From NCBI GenBank assembly GCA_041685755.1, contig JAWLFC010000003.1, positions 1 through 64,000 of the forward strand: 64,000 nt of DNA, written 5' to 3'. The stretch is from Sva-07 sp041685755. Its GTDB lineage: Bacteria; Actinomycetota; Acidimicrobiia; Acidimicrobiales; Ilumatobacteraceae. The position numbers and the translations under genes were made by a program. The notes beneath the pieces were generated by a model that did no database searches, was not told where the DNA came from, and worked only from the letters and a program-made list of their open reading frames with translations. Shown one piece after another: positions 16,648 through 25,291 of this stretch; the stretch's first letter is position 1, and the number at the start of each line of letters is the position of its first letter.

Positions 16648-16700
16648 ATTCGCTCAATTTCTGTTGACTCAATGAGCACTGAGAGTCCAGGCTGTCGTCC

Positions 16701-17345
16701 ATGGACTCGATCGCCCGACGCGCAGCGATACACGCCGCACTCGGCGAGCCGGCGCGGTTGGCGATCGTGGACGACCTCGCGGCCAGCGATCGGTCGCCGA
16801 CGGAGCTCGCCGCCCGGCTCTCGATGCCGACCAACCTGCTCGCCCACCACCTCGACGTCCTCGAAGGTGTCGGACTGATCGAGCGATTCGTGTCGGCGGG
16901 CGACCGCCGCCGTCGCTACGTCCGACTCCTGCGGGCGCCGCTCACCCGGCTCGGCGTGGCCACGGCGCCTCCCGCGGGACAGGTGTTGTTCGTCTGCAGC
17001 CACAACTCCGCCCGCTCGCAACTGGCAGCAGCGCTGTGGGCAGCTCGCACCGGCGGGCTGGCGACGTCCGCCGGCACGCACCCCGCCGATCGCGTCCACC
17101 CCGGAGCGGTCGCTGCGGCGTCGCGCGTCGGGCTCGATCTCGGCAGCGCCGAGCCCCGCACGCTCGATGCCGACGAGCACGCCGATCTCGTCGTGACCGT
17201 GTGCGACCAGGCGCACGAGGAACTCGATCCCGAACCGGGTTGGTGGCACTGGTCGCTGCCCGACCCGGTCGAGGACGGCCGCGCCGCGGCGTTCGACGCC
17301 GTGATCACCGAACTCGACGACCGCATCCGCGCGGTTGCGAACTGA
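16701..17345 (+). CDS. ArsR-type HTH fused to low-molecular-weight arsenate reductase
   Basis: A two-domain protein of 214 residues. Residues 1-85 are an ArsR-like winged helix (ALGEPARLAIVDDLA; SMPTNLLAHHLDVLEGVGLIERF) without obvious metal-binding cysteines. From residue 93 there is an LMW-PTP/arsenate reductase domain with the P-loop Cys99 in VLFVCSHNSARSQLA and the general-acid loop LPDPVEDG. Family members of this fusion are known in actinobacterial ars operons. It may reduce arsenate and also bind DNA; the lack of metal-binding Cys in the HTH suggests that sensing could involve the catalytic domain, which is inference. TTGACT at 16664 hints at its own promoter. Confidence 0.85.
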   Translation: MDSIARRAAIHAALGEPARLAIVDDLAASDRSPTELAARLSMPTNLLAHHLDVLEGVGLIERFVSAGDRRRRYVRLLRAPLTRLGVATAPPAGQVLFVCSHNSARSQLAAALWAARTGGLATSAGTHPADRVHPGAVAAASRVGLDLGSAEPRTLDADEHADLVVTVCDQAHEELDPEPGWWHWSLPDPVEDGRAAAFDAVITELDDRIRAVAN

Positions 17346-17369
17346 GCGAGAAGAGAAAGAGGAACCGCG

Positions 17370-18032
17370 ATGACCGACGATCGGGTCGAACTCACCACCG
17401 AAGAGATCATGTTGATCCGCCAAGGTGCGGAGCGGCTGCGCCACCAGTTCGAGGGCACGTTCAACGTGGAGACCATCGAGCGGTACATGCTCGACTCCCA
17501 GGAGCTGCTGCAGGCAAAGGCGAAGTTCACGAAGTGGCTGCCGCTACTGATCGAGCGCCTCACCCGCGACCGGCTGCGCGCGCTGACGCGCCTCGAAAAC
17601 GGCAGCAACGCCAAGCCGGCGGTGTTGTTCCTGTGCGTCCACAACGCCGGACGCTCGCAGATGGGTGCCGGCTGGTTGCACCACCTCGCCGGTGACACCG
17701 TCGACGTGTTCTCCGGTGGCACCGATCCTGGCATCGAACTGAACGCTGCTGCGGTCGCGGCGATGGCCGAGGTCGGCATCGACATCGGTGGCGAGCTGCC
17801 GCAACCGTGGACCGACGAGATCGCTCGTGCCGTGGACGTGATCGTCTCCATGGGGTGCGGCGACGCCTGTCCGATCTACCCGGGCAAGCGCTACGAGGAG
17901 TGGGACCTGGGCAGCCCGTCCGGCCAGCCGATCGAGGTGGTACGCGAGATCCGCGACGACGTCCGCACCCGAGTCGAAGCACTGATCGCCTCGCTCGGAC
18001 TCGGCGTCACGATCCCGGAACCGCAACGGTGA
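17370..18032 (+). CDS. arsC: Arsenate reductase ArsC with N-terminal helical domain
   Basis: 220 residues. An N-terminal helical bundle of about 75 residues precedes the LMW-PTP domain. The P-loop nucleophile is Cys89 in VLFLCVHNAGRSQMGAGWL and the relay cysteines lie in SMGCGDACPIYPG, followed by EEWDLGSPSG. This arrangement is that of actinobacterial arsenate reductases linked to mycothiol/mycoredoxin or thioredoxin. It reduces As(V) to As(III) for export by ACR3. The start ATG at 17370 has AGAAAGAGG upstream. Its stop overlaps the GAPDH start (GTGA), so reductase and GAPDH are co-translated. Confidence 0.92.
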   Translation: MTDDRVELTTEEIMLIRQGAERLRHQFEGTFNVETIERYMLDSQELLQAKAKFTKWLPLLIERLTRDRLRALTRLENGSNAKPAVLFLCVHNAGRSQMGAGWLHHLAGDTVDVFSGGTDPGIELNAAAVAAMAEVGIDIGGELPQPWTDEIARAVDVIVSMGCGDACPIYPGKRYEEWDLGSPSGQPIEVVREIRDDVRTRVEALIASLGLGVTIPEPQR

Positions 18033-19081
18033 GCACCAGGATCGGCATCAACGGGTTCGGCCGCATCGGTCGGCTGGTCGTGCGCGCCCTGCGCGAGCAG
18101 TCCGGTCTCGAGCTCGTGCACGTGAACGAACCGTTCGCCGACGTCGCAACGGCGGCGCATCTGTTGGAGTTCGACACGGTCCACGGGCGCTACGCCGGCT
18201 CGGTCTCCGTCGGCGACGGCCAGCTGGAGATCGACGGAGCCGCGGTCGGCTACTCCTCGATCGCGTCGCCGGGCGACGTGCCGTGGCAGGCCGCCGACGT
18301 CGACATCGTGTTGGAGTGCTCCGGCAAGTTCCGGACCTCCGAGTTGTTGGCGCCGTACTTCGATCGTGGCGTGCGCACGGTGATCGTCGCCGCCCCGGTC
18401 AAGGACGACGACGTGCTCAACATCGTGATGGGCTGCAACGACCACCTCTACGACCCCGCCGTCCATCACGTCGTCACCGCTGCATCGTGCACCACCAACT
18501 GCCTGGCCCCGGTCGTCAAGGTCCTCCACGAGCAGATCGGGATCGAGCGCGGCGTCATCACCACGATCCACGACGCCACCAACACCCAGGTCGTCGTCGA
18601 CGCACCGCACAAGGACCTGCGACGGGCGCGCTCGGCCCTCAACTCACTGATCCCGACCTCGACCGGATCGGCCACGGCGATCACCATGATCTATCCCGAG
18701 CTGACCGGGAAGTTGAACGGTGTCGCCGTGCGAGTTCCGTTGCTGAACGCGTCGCTCACCGACGCGGTGTTCTCGATGAACCGCGACGTCACCGTCGAGG
18801 AGGTCAACGCGCTGCTGCGCGACGCCGCCGACGGCGAACTGAAGGGGATCCTGGGCTTCGAGGATCGGCCGCTGGTGTCGGCCGACTACACCAACGACAC
18901 CCGGTCCGGCATCGTCGACGGCCCGTCGACGATGGTCGTCGACGACCGCATGGTCAAGGTCCTGATCTGGTACGACAACGAGTACGGCTACGCCTTCCGC
19001 ATGGCCGACCTCACCGCGATGATCGCCGGCACGATGGCCGACGGTGTCGGGTCCGGATCGACCGACGAGGGCCCGACGTGA
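18029..19081 (+). CDS. gap: Glyceraldehyde-3-phosphate dehydrogenase of the arsenate-export route
   Basis: A full-length GAPDH (350 residues): NAD-binding RIGINGFGRIGRLVVRA at the N-terminus and the catalytic Cys154 in AASCTTNCLAP, with the base His in the following TTIHDATNTQ strand. In ars operons such an enzyme uses arsenate in place of phosphate and forms 1-arseno-3-phosphoglycerate, which ArsJ exports before it hydrolyses. Placement between arsC and arsJ, with GTGA overlaps at both ends, supports that role over housekeeping glycolysis. The C-terminal tail after the last helix is short, acidic and Ser/Gly-rich. Confidence 0.93.
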   Translation: MSTRIGINGFGRIGRLVVRALREQSGLELVHVNEPFADVATAAHLLEFDTVHGRYAGSVSVGDGQLEIDGAAVGYSSIASPGDVPWQAADVDIVLECSGKFRTSELLAPYFDRGVRTVIVAAPVKDDDVLNIVMGCNDHLYDPAVHHVVTAASCTTNCLAPVVKVLHEQIGIERGVITTIHDATNTQVVVDAPHKDLRRARSALNSLIPTSTGSATAITMIYPELTGKLNGVAVRVPLLNASLTDAVFSMNRDVTVEEVNALLRDAADGELKGILGFEDRPLVSADYTNDTRSGIVDGPSTMVVDDRMVKVLIWYDNEYGYAFRMADLTAMIAGTMADGVGSGSTDEGPT

Positions 19082-20340
19082 AACTGCGGAACTACGTCCT
19101 GGTCACCGCCGGCTACTGGGCGTTCACGCTCACCGACGGCGCGCTGCGCATGCTCGTGCTGCTGTACTTCCACGAGCTCGGCTACTCGCCGGTGGCGATC
19201 GCCTTCCTGTTCCTCCTCTACGAGTTCATGGGGATCGTCACCAACCTCGTCGGTGGCTGGGTCGGCGCCCGCAGCGGCCTGAACCGCACGCTCCTGGTCG
19301 GGCTCGGCATCCAGGTGGTCGCCCTCGTCGGGCTCACCTTCCACGACCCGAGCTGGATCGAGTGGATCTCGGTCGCGTTCGTGATGGGCCTCCAGGCGCT
19401 GTCCGGGGTCGCCAAGGACCTCACCAAGATGAGCTCCAAGAGCGCCGTCAAGTTCATGGCCGGCGAGGGCGCCCTCTTCCGTCTCGTCGCCATCCTCACC
19501 GGCTCGAAGAACGCTCTCAAGGGCTTCGGCTTCTTCGTCGGTGCGGTGCTGCTGTCGTGGATCGGCTACGACGCCGCTCTGTGGTCGATGGCGGCGATGA
19601 TCACCGTCGTACTCGTCGCCGTCGGCGTGCTCCTCGACGAGGACATCGGTCGGGCGAAGGTGAAGCCCGAGCTGCGGTCGATCCTGTCGAAGTCGGCGGC
19701 GATCAACCGGTTGTCGGCCGCCCGCTTCTTCCTGTTCGCGTCGCGCGACATCTGGTTCGTCGTTGCGCTGCCGATCTTCCTGACCGACGTGTTCGACTGG
19801 TCGTTCGAGCAGGTCGGCGGGTTCCTCGCCGCCTGGTTGATCGGATACGGCATCGTGCAGTCGTTCGCTCCACGCCTGTTGCGCCGCTCGATCGCCAGCG
19901 TCGACGCCGAGATCGGGGCCGCTCGCACCTGGGCGTTCGTGCTCGCTGTCGTCTCGGCGGCGATGGCGATCGGCGTGGCGCTCGACGTCGCGGTCACCGC
20001 AGTGGTCGTCGGCGGGTTGATCGTGTTCGGCGTGGTGTTCGCGATCAACTCGTCGCTGCACTCGTACCTGATCCTGGCCTACTCCCGGGGCGACGACGTG
20101 TCGCTCGACGTCGGCTTCTACTATTCCGCCAATGCCACCGGACGCCTGGTCGGCACGCTCCTCTCGGGCGTGCTCTACCTGTGGGGTGGCCTCGAGCTGG
20201 CGCTGTGGGGATCAGCCGCCTTCGTCGCCGTCACCTGGCTGCTGACCCTGCGCTTGCCGGCGCTCACCACCGACGACGAACAGCGCGAGGACACCTCGAC
20301 CACACGCCGACCTGCCGGAACGCCGACGTCGGACCGGTGA
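19078..20340 (+). CDS. arsJ: ArsJ, MFS-type organoarsenical efflux permease
   Basis: 420 residues with about eleven to twelve membrane segments. The start is typical of ArsJ (KLRNYVLVTAGYWAFTLTDGALRMLVLL), and the loop KDLTKMSSKSAVKF and FFVGAVLLSWIGYDAALW are family features. ArsJ exports 1-arseno-3-phosphoglycerate made by the co-translated GAPDH. The GTG at 19078 overlaps the gap stop. It ends the plus-strand ars operon and is convergent with the acr3 operon, 16 bp away, with no room for separate terminators. Confidence 0.92.
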   Translation: MKLRNYVLVTAGYWAFTLTDGALRMLVLLYFHELGYSPVAIAFLFLLYEFMGIVTNLVGGWVGARSGLNRTLLVGLGIQVVALVGLTFHDPSWIEWISVAFVMGLQALSGVAKDLTKMSSKSAVKFMAGEGALFRLVAILTGSKNALKGFGFFVGAVLLSWIGYDAALWSMAAMITVVLVAVGVLLDEDIGRAKVKPELRSILSKSAAINRLSAARFFLFASRDIWFVVALPIFLTDVFDWSFEQVGGFLAAWLIGYGIVQSFAPRLLRRSIASVDAEIGAARTWAFVLAVVSAAMAIGVALDVAVTAVVVGGLIVFGVVFAINSSLHSYLILAYSRGDDVSLDVGFYYSANATGRLVGTLLSGVLYLWGGLELALWGSAAFVAVTWLLTLRLPALTTDDEQREDTSTTRRPAGTPTSDR

Positions 20341-20356
20341 CACCCTCGATCGTCGG

Positions 20357-20662
20357 TCAGCCTGCCACGAGGTCGACGCCCAGCACCACGAGCCGACGCC
20401 ACCGCGCGAACCCGTCGGTGTCGATCGTCCAGGAACCGTCGGCTCCGACCACTCCCGGATCCACGTAGACGACGGTGCCCGACACCTCGAACCGCTCCAC
20501 GCCGTCGAGCAGTTCCGGCGCACCGGGCTCGGCGACCGGCACGGCCGCGGCACCGCCGCAGCACCCGTGACGACGGCTCGGGCGGACGTGTACCGGTCGA
20601 CCGGCGAGGAGCGCTCGGGCCGACGCAGTCAGCTGTGGTGGGGTCACCGCAGCGTCACTCAT
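20357..20662 (-). CDS. Small vicinal-cysteine protein coupled to acr3
   Basis: I do not recognise a named family. The 101-residue protein has a basic stretch followed by a Cys pair (RRHGCCGGAAAVPVAEPG) near residue 35, and a beta-rich C-terminal half containing VERFEVSGTVVYVDPGVVG. It has no signal peptide or membrane segment. The ATG at 20662 overlaps the TGA of acr3 (ATGA), so it is translated with the arsenite pump. Paired cysteines next to ACR3 suggest a thiol protein that binds or passes As(III), like an arsenic chaperone, but this is inference from position and the CC motif only. Confidence 0.7.
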   Translation of the reverse strand: MSDAAVTPPQLTASARALLAGRPVHVRPSRRHGCCGGAAAVPVAEPGAPELLDGVERFEVSGTVVYVDPGVVGADGSWTIDTDGFARWRRLVVLGVDLVAG

Positions 20663-21789
20663 GTCGCCGGTCGCGGTCGGGTCGCCGGTGTGTTCGGGAA
20701 CTGGTGTCGGGTCCGGTTGGCGTAGCGCACCAGGGCCAGCATCAGCGGAACCTCCACCAGCACGCCGACCACGGTGGCCAGTGCCGCACCGGACTGCAGG
20801 CCGAACAGGGCGATCGCCGCGGCCACGGCGAGCTCGAAGAAGTTGCTGGCGCCGATCAGCGCGCCGGGTGCGGCGACGGCGTGGCGGATCTTCCAGACAT
20901 GCATCCACCGATACGCCACGGCGAAGATGAGCACGGTCTGGATCGTCAGCGGAACCGCGATCAACACGATGTGGAACGGGTTGTCGAGGATCACTTCACC
21001 CTGGAACGCGAAGAGCAGGACGAGCGTCAGGATCAACCCGGTCGGCGTCACCACCCCGATGCGCTTCATGAACACGTCGTCGAACCACACCGAGCCCTTG
21101 CGCCGCAGCAGCCACAGCCGGGTCGTGTAGCCGGCCGCCAATGGGATCACGATGTACAGCACGACCGACAGTGCCACGGTGTCCCACGGCACGGCGATGT
21201 CGGACACCCCGAGCAGGAACACGACGATCGGAGCGAATGCCACCAGCATGATCAGGTCGTTGAGCGAGACCTGGACCAGCGTGTAGGCCGGATCACCGCG
21301 GACGAGGAGGCTCCACACGAAGACCATGGCGGTACAGGGAGCCGCACCCAGCAGGATGGCGCCGGCCAGGTATTCGCGTGCCAGCGCCTCCTCGATGAAC
21401 GGCGAGAACACCACCAGCAGGAAGAACCAGGCGATCGCGAACATCGTGAACGGCTTGATCAGCCAGTTCACGACGGTCGTGACGACGAGGCCCCGCGGTT
21501 CGCGTCGCACCCCCACGATCGACCCGAAGTCGATCTGGACCATCATCGGGAAGATCATCGCCCAGATCAGGATCGCCACCGGGACCGACACGTTGGCGTA
21601 CTCGTAACGCGACAACGTGTCGGGAATCGCCGGGAGCCACTGCCCGAGCGCGACGCCCACCACGATCGCCAACGCCACCCACAGCGTGAGGTACCGGCCG
21701 AAGACGCCGAGGGCTGCGGCGGTGCTCGGCTCGGCGGCCGTACCACTGGTCGTCACGGCGTCGAGGTCGGATCCATCGCCGGGCGACAT
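20659..21789 (-). CDS. acr3: ACR3 family arsenite efflux transporter
   Basis: 376 residues with ten predicted membrane helices. The essential cysteine of ACR3 is present in GAAPCTAMVFVWS (TM4), with the conserved Glu late in the protein in GASNFFELAVAAAIALFG. It exports arsenite using the proton gradient. The ATG at 21789 is chosen because the signal-less N-terminus then precedes the first helix by about 30 residues; longer frames are antisense artefacts. It is the first gene of a minus-strand operon with the CC protein and faces the plus-strand arsenate operon, so the two export routes converge. Confidence 0.93.
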   Translation of the reverse strand: MSPGDGSDLDAVTTSGTAAEPSTAAALGVFGRYLTLWVALAIVVGVALGQWLPAIPDTLSRYEYANVSVPVAILIWAMIFPMMVQIDFGSIVGVRREPRGLVVTTVVNWLIKPFTMFAIAWFFLLVVFSPFIEEALAREYLAGAILLGAAPCTAMVFVWSLLVRGDPAYTLVQVSLNDLIMLVAFAPIVVFLLGVSDIAVPWDTVALSVVLYIVIPLAAGYTTRLWLLRRKGSVWFDDVFMKRIGVVTPTGLILTLVLLFAFQGEVILDNPFHIVLIAVPLTIQTVLIFAVAYRWMHVWKIRHAVAAPGALIGASNFFELAVAAAIALFGLQSGAALATVVGVLVEVPLMLALVRYANRTRHQFPNTPATRPRPAT

Positions 21790-21949
21790 GATCCCAGTCT
21801 GGCGGACGCTGCCGGACGAACCTCGGCGTACTTCACACAAACCCCCAACGGGTAGCTGTCGGGCACGTTCCGGCTCATCGACGAGTGCTCGACGCTGCAA
21901 GACTCGCGGCATCGGACCGTCGTGCGACGGTCGAGAGAGGGGGACCGAG

Positions 21950-23164
21950 ATGGCATACGGGGGCGAACACGTCGAGATGGCGCCGGTGGAGAACTGGCTG
22001 ACCGACTGGGACTGGCTCGACGACCAGTGGGGCGAGAACGCCATCGACATCTGGAACTCGGTGCGCGAGCAGTGCCCCGTGGCCACCACGGAGCGGTACG
22101 GACGAGCGTTCATGCCCGTGACGATGGAGAGCGTCGCCCAGGTGGCCAACGACACCGAGCACTTCTCCTCGATCTGGGTCAACGTCGGTCGGCCCGACGC
22201 GCCCCGACGCCCCGCCCCGCCGATCACCTCCGACCCGCCCGACCACCACGGCCACCGGCGATTGCTCCTCCCGGCGTTCAGCCCGAAGAACGTCGCCCCG
22301 CTCGAAGCCGACCTGCGAGCGTTCTGCCGCAGTCTGATCGCGGAGCTCGACGGTGCCGACACCGCCGACGCCGCCGCGCAGTTCGCGCAGCACATCCCGG
22401 TGCACGGGATCTGCAAGCTGACCGGACTGCCCGAGGAGGACGCCGATCTCTTCCGTGACTGGATCCACCGCAACTTCCAGCTGGCGCCACGCGACAACGC
22501 CGTGCGAATCGCGGTCGCCACCGAGATGCGCGAATACGTCGACGGGCTGCTGAACGAACGCCTCGCCGACCCCCGCGACGACATGCTGACCACGATCGCC
22601 AATGCCGAGATCGACGGCGCACCGGTCGACTGGGACCTGAAGGTCGGCTACATCAACCTGCTGATCATCGCCGGGATCGACACGACCTGGAGTGCGATCG
22701 GCTCCGGCCTCTGGCACTTCGCTCAGCACCCCGAACAGGTCGCCCGCCTCGTCGCTGTCGACGACGACGACCTGCTGTGGAACACCGCCACCGAGGAGGT
22801 GCTGCGGTACTACGCCCCGGTGACGATGGCCCGCAAGGTGATCGGCGAGACCGAGGTGGGCGGCTGCCCGGTCCACCCCGGCGACCAGATGCTGCTCACC
22901 TTCCCCGCCGCCAACCACGACCCTGCCGCCTTCGAACGCGCCGACGAGTTCGACATGGATCGCCTCAACAACCGCCACGTCGCGTTCGGGCTCGGCATCC
23001 ACCGCTGCGTCGGCTCGAACCTGGCGCGTCTCGAGTGCACGGTCGCCTTCCAGGAATGGCTCCGTGCCTTTCCGAACTACACGCTCGACACCAGCCGTAC
23101 GACCACCTGGGCCAACGGCCAGGTCCGCGGCCCCCGCAACATCCCGGTCCTGCTCGACCGCTGA
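21950..23164 (+). CDS. Cytochrome P450
   Basis: 404 residues, soluble bacterial class I size. The I-helix oxygen-activating motif is AGIDTT, the K-helix ExxR is in EEVLRYY, and the heme-thiolate loop is FGLGIHRCVGSNLAR with Cys353 as the iron ligand. It is therefore a complete monooxygenase; the substrate is unknown. The ATG at 21950 has an AGAGGGGG stretch upstream. No ferredoxin or reductase lies beside it. It is followed 47 bp downstream by an exporter ATPase, so it could share a transcript with it. Confidence 0.93.
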   Translation: MAYGGEHVEMAPVENWLTDWDWLDDQWGENAIDIWNSVREQCPVATTERYGRAFMPVTMESVAQVANDTEHFSSIWVNVGRPDAPRRPAPPITSDPPDHHGHRRLLLPAFSPKNVAPLEADLRAFCRSLIAELDGADTADAAAQFAQHIPVHGICKLTGLPEEDADLFRDWIHRNFQLAPRDNAVRIAVATEMREYVDGLLNERLADPRDDMLTTIANAEIDGAPVDWDLKVGYINLLIIAGIDTTWSAIGSGLWHFAQHPEQVARLVAVDDDDLLWNTATEEVLRYYAPVTMARKVIGETEVGGCPVHPGDQMLLTFPAANHDPAAFERADEFDMDRLNNRHVAFGLGIHRCVGSNLARLECTVAFQEWLRAFPNYTLDTSRTTTWANGQVRGPRNIPVLLDR

Positions 23165-23211
23165 GCCCTGTCGACGTTTCGACGAGCGGACCGCGTGCAA
23201 GCCTGGAGGGC

Positions 23212-24141
23212 ATGGCCGATCAGCTGATCCTGCGCGGCATCAGCCACTCCTTCGGAGAGCGACAGGTACTCGACGACGTCGACCTCGTCGTGCCACCCGG
23301 GCGCATCGTCGGGCTGCTCGGCCCGAACGGTGCCGGCAAGTCGACGCTGATGCGCGTGCTGTTCGGCGTGATCGAACCCGACGCCGGCAGCGTGCAGTGG
23401 CGCGGCCGGGACGCCACCGACGTCGATCGGCGGGGCTGGGGCTACATGCCCCAGGAGCGCGGCCTGTACCTCGACATGCGCGTCCACGACCAACTCGTGT
23501 GGCTCGCTCGTCTGCACGGCGTCGACCGTGAGACCGCGAGCTCGCGGGCCGCCGACCTGCTGGAGCGCCTCGACCTCGGCGACCGCGGCGGCGACATCGT
23601 CAAGGACCTCTCCGGCGGGATGGCCCAACGGGTGCAGCTCGCGGCAGCGCTCGTTCACCAGCCCGAGGTCGTCGTGCTCGACGAACCGTTCGCCGGCCTC
23701 GACCCGGGCGCGGTCGACTTCCTCACCGACCTGCTGTTCGAACACGTCGCCGCCGGACGTCACCTCGTGTTCTCGAGCCACCAGCTCGACCTCGTCGAGC
23801 ACATCTGCGAGTCGATCACGCTGATCGACCACGGACGAGTCGTCCTCGACGGCAACCTGCGCGAGCTCCGGGCGGCGAGCAGCGACCGCTACCTGCGCGT
23901 CGACGCCACCGTTGAACCGTCGTGGCTGCCGCCCGGCACCGACGTCGCCGACTCCGGAGTTCGCGTCGGTACCCGGCTACGGCTCGAACCCGACGTCGAC
24001 GCCGCTGCCGTACTCGATGACATCCGCCGGCATGCGACCGTCACCGACTTCGCTGTGGAGAGTCCATCGCTGTCGGAGCTGTTCCGAGCTTCGACCACGG
24101 CTCGTCCCGAAACGACACCCGAGACCGCGGGGGTCGACTGA
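23212..24141 (+). CDS. ABC transporter ATP-binding protein (NatA-like)
   Basis: 309 residues: Walker A GPNGAGKSTL, Q-loop YMPQERGLYLDM, signature LSGGMAQRVQLAAAL, Walker B VVVLDEPFAGLDP and the switch His in SSHQLDLVEHIC, then a C-terminal DUF4162-like domain of about 90 residues. This is the NatA layout of sodium or drug exporters. The ATG at 23212 follows a GGAGGG ribosome site; its TGA shares a base with the ATG of the permease. Substrate unknown; a sodium-extruding role would fit the neighbourhood but is not shown. Confidence 0.9.
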   Translation: MADQLILRGISHSFGERQVLDDVDLVVPPGRIVGLLGPNGAGKSTLMRVLFGVIEPDAGSVQWRGRDATDVDRRGWGYMPQERGLYLDMRVHDQLVWLARLHGVDRETASSRAADLLERLDLGDRGGDIVKDLSGGMAQRVQLAAALVHQPEVVVLDEPFAGLDPGAVDFLTDLLFEHVAAGRHLVFSSHQLDLVEHICESITLIDHGRVVLDGNLRELRAASSDRYLRVDATVEPSWLPPGTDVADSGVRVGTRLRLEPDVDAAAVLDDIRRHATVTDFAVESPSLSELFRASTTARPETTPETAGVD

Positions 24142-25289
24142 TGGCGGGCACCGCCCGTCTCGTCGTCGAGCGCGAGCTGCGCGAGTCGTTCCGCCGCCGC
24201 TCGTTCTGGGTTGTCGTCGGGCTGTTCGTGCTGGCCAGCACGGCGTTGGTCGTCGTGCCCGAGTTCGTCGACCGGGGAGGCTCCGACGAGCGCCGCATCG
24301 GCGTCGGCGGTGAGGACGCGGCGTTCGCCGATGCCCTCGCCGAGCTGGCACCGGCATTCGATCTCGCCGTCGAGATCGACGACGTGTCGAGTGCCGGAGC
24401 CGCCCGGGCCGGCGTCGAGGAGGGTGAGATCGACATCGCGGTCGATCTGACGACCGACCCGGTCGTCGTGATCGCGGAGTCGGCCGACTCGACGGCGGTG
24501 ACGCTGGTGAGCCAGGCGGTGACGGTGTCCACGTTCAGCTCACAGCTCGCCGAGGCCGGGCTGACCGACGACCAGATCGCCGGGGTGTTCGCCGCGTCGG
24601 ACCCGGTGATCGAGGAACTGGAACCGGTCGACGACGCCCGCCAGGGGGTCGCTTCCATCGTCACGCTCGTGCTGTACCTGATGTTGCTCCTGCTCTCGAC
24701 GACGGTGGCGAACGGAGTCGCGATCGAGAAGTCGAACCGGGTCAGCGAGGTACTGCTGGCGATCGTGCCGGCGCGACACCTGCTGTTCGGCAAGGTCGTC
24801 GGGGTCGCCATCGTCGGAATCCTGACGTTGATCGTCGGGACGCTGCCGATCGCCGTGCGCGCTGCGGTCGGGGGGTCACTGCCCGACGGCACCGGCGCGG
24901 CCGTCGCTGCCAGCGCTGCCTGGTTCGTGATGGGCCTGGCGCTGTACCTCACCGCTGCCGCAGCCCTCGGCGCGCTCGTCGATCGCCAGGAGGAGGTCGG
25001 CGCGACGATTGCCCCGCTGTCGGGAGCACTCATCGTGGCCTACTTCGTCGGTGTGACCAGCCCCGACTCGGTGGTCGCCATGGTGCTCGCCTACGTGCCG
25101 TTCACGTCACCGATGGTGATGCCGGCGCGCATCGCCCTCGGCCAGACCTCGACGGTCGAGTTGGTCCTCTCACTCGTCCTCGGTGTGGTCGCGGTCGTCG
25201 TGATGGCCCGCTTCGCCGAGCAGGTGTACCGCCGCGCGATCGTGCGCACCGGCCGGAAGCTCCGGCTCCGCCAGGTCGTGCAGAGCTGA
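24141..25289 (+). CDS. ABC-2 type permease (NatB-like)
   Basis: 382 residues. One N-terminal membrane helix, an extracytoplasmic acidic domain of about 135 residues, then five or six helices; the NatB/YhaP-type block SNRVSEVLLAIVPARHLLFGKVVG is present near residue 195. It works with the preceding ATPase as a coupled pair. The two-base gap to the convergent ctpE gene leaves no intergenic terminator. The family includes sodium exporters and peptide exporters, so the substrate stays open. Confidence 0.88.
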   Translation: MAGTARLVVERELRESFRRRSFWVVVGLFVLASTALVVVPEFVDRGGSDERRIGVGGEDAAFADALAELAPAFDLAVEIDDVSSAGAARAGVEEGEIDIAVDLTTDPVVVIAESADSTAVTLVSQAVTVSTFSSQLAEAGLTDDQIAGVFAASDPVIEELEPVDDARQGVASIVTLVLYLMLLLLSTTVANGVAIEKSNRVSEVLLAIVPARHLLFGKVVGVAIVGILTLIVGTLPIAVRAAVGGSLPDGTGAAVAASAAWFVMGLALYLTAAAALGALVDRQEEVGATIAPLSGALIVAYFVGVTSPDSVVAMVLAYVPFTSPMVMPARIALGQTSTVELVLSLVLGVVAVVVMARFAEQVYRRAIVRTGRKLRLRQVVQS

Positions 25290-25291
25290 CG

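Noticed and set aside
21950..25289. Biosynthetic gene cluster around the P450 and ABC exporter
   Set aside because: No synthase, ligase or tailoring enzymes nearby; a P450 and a NatAB-like pair are not enough.
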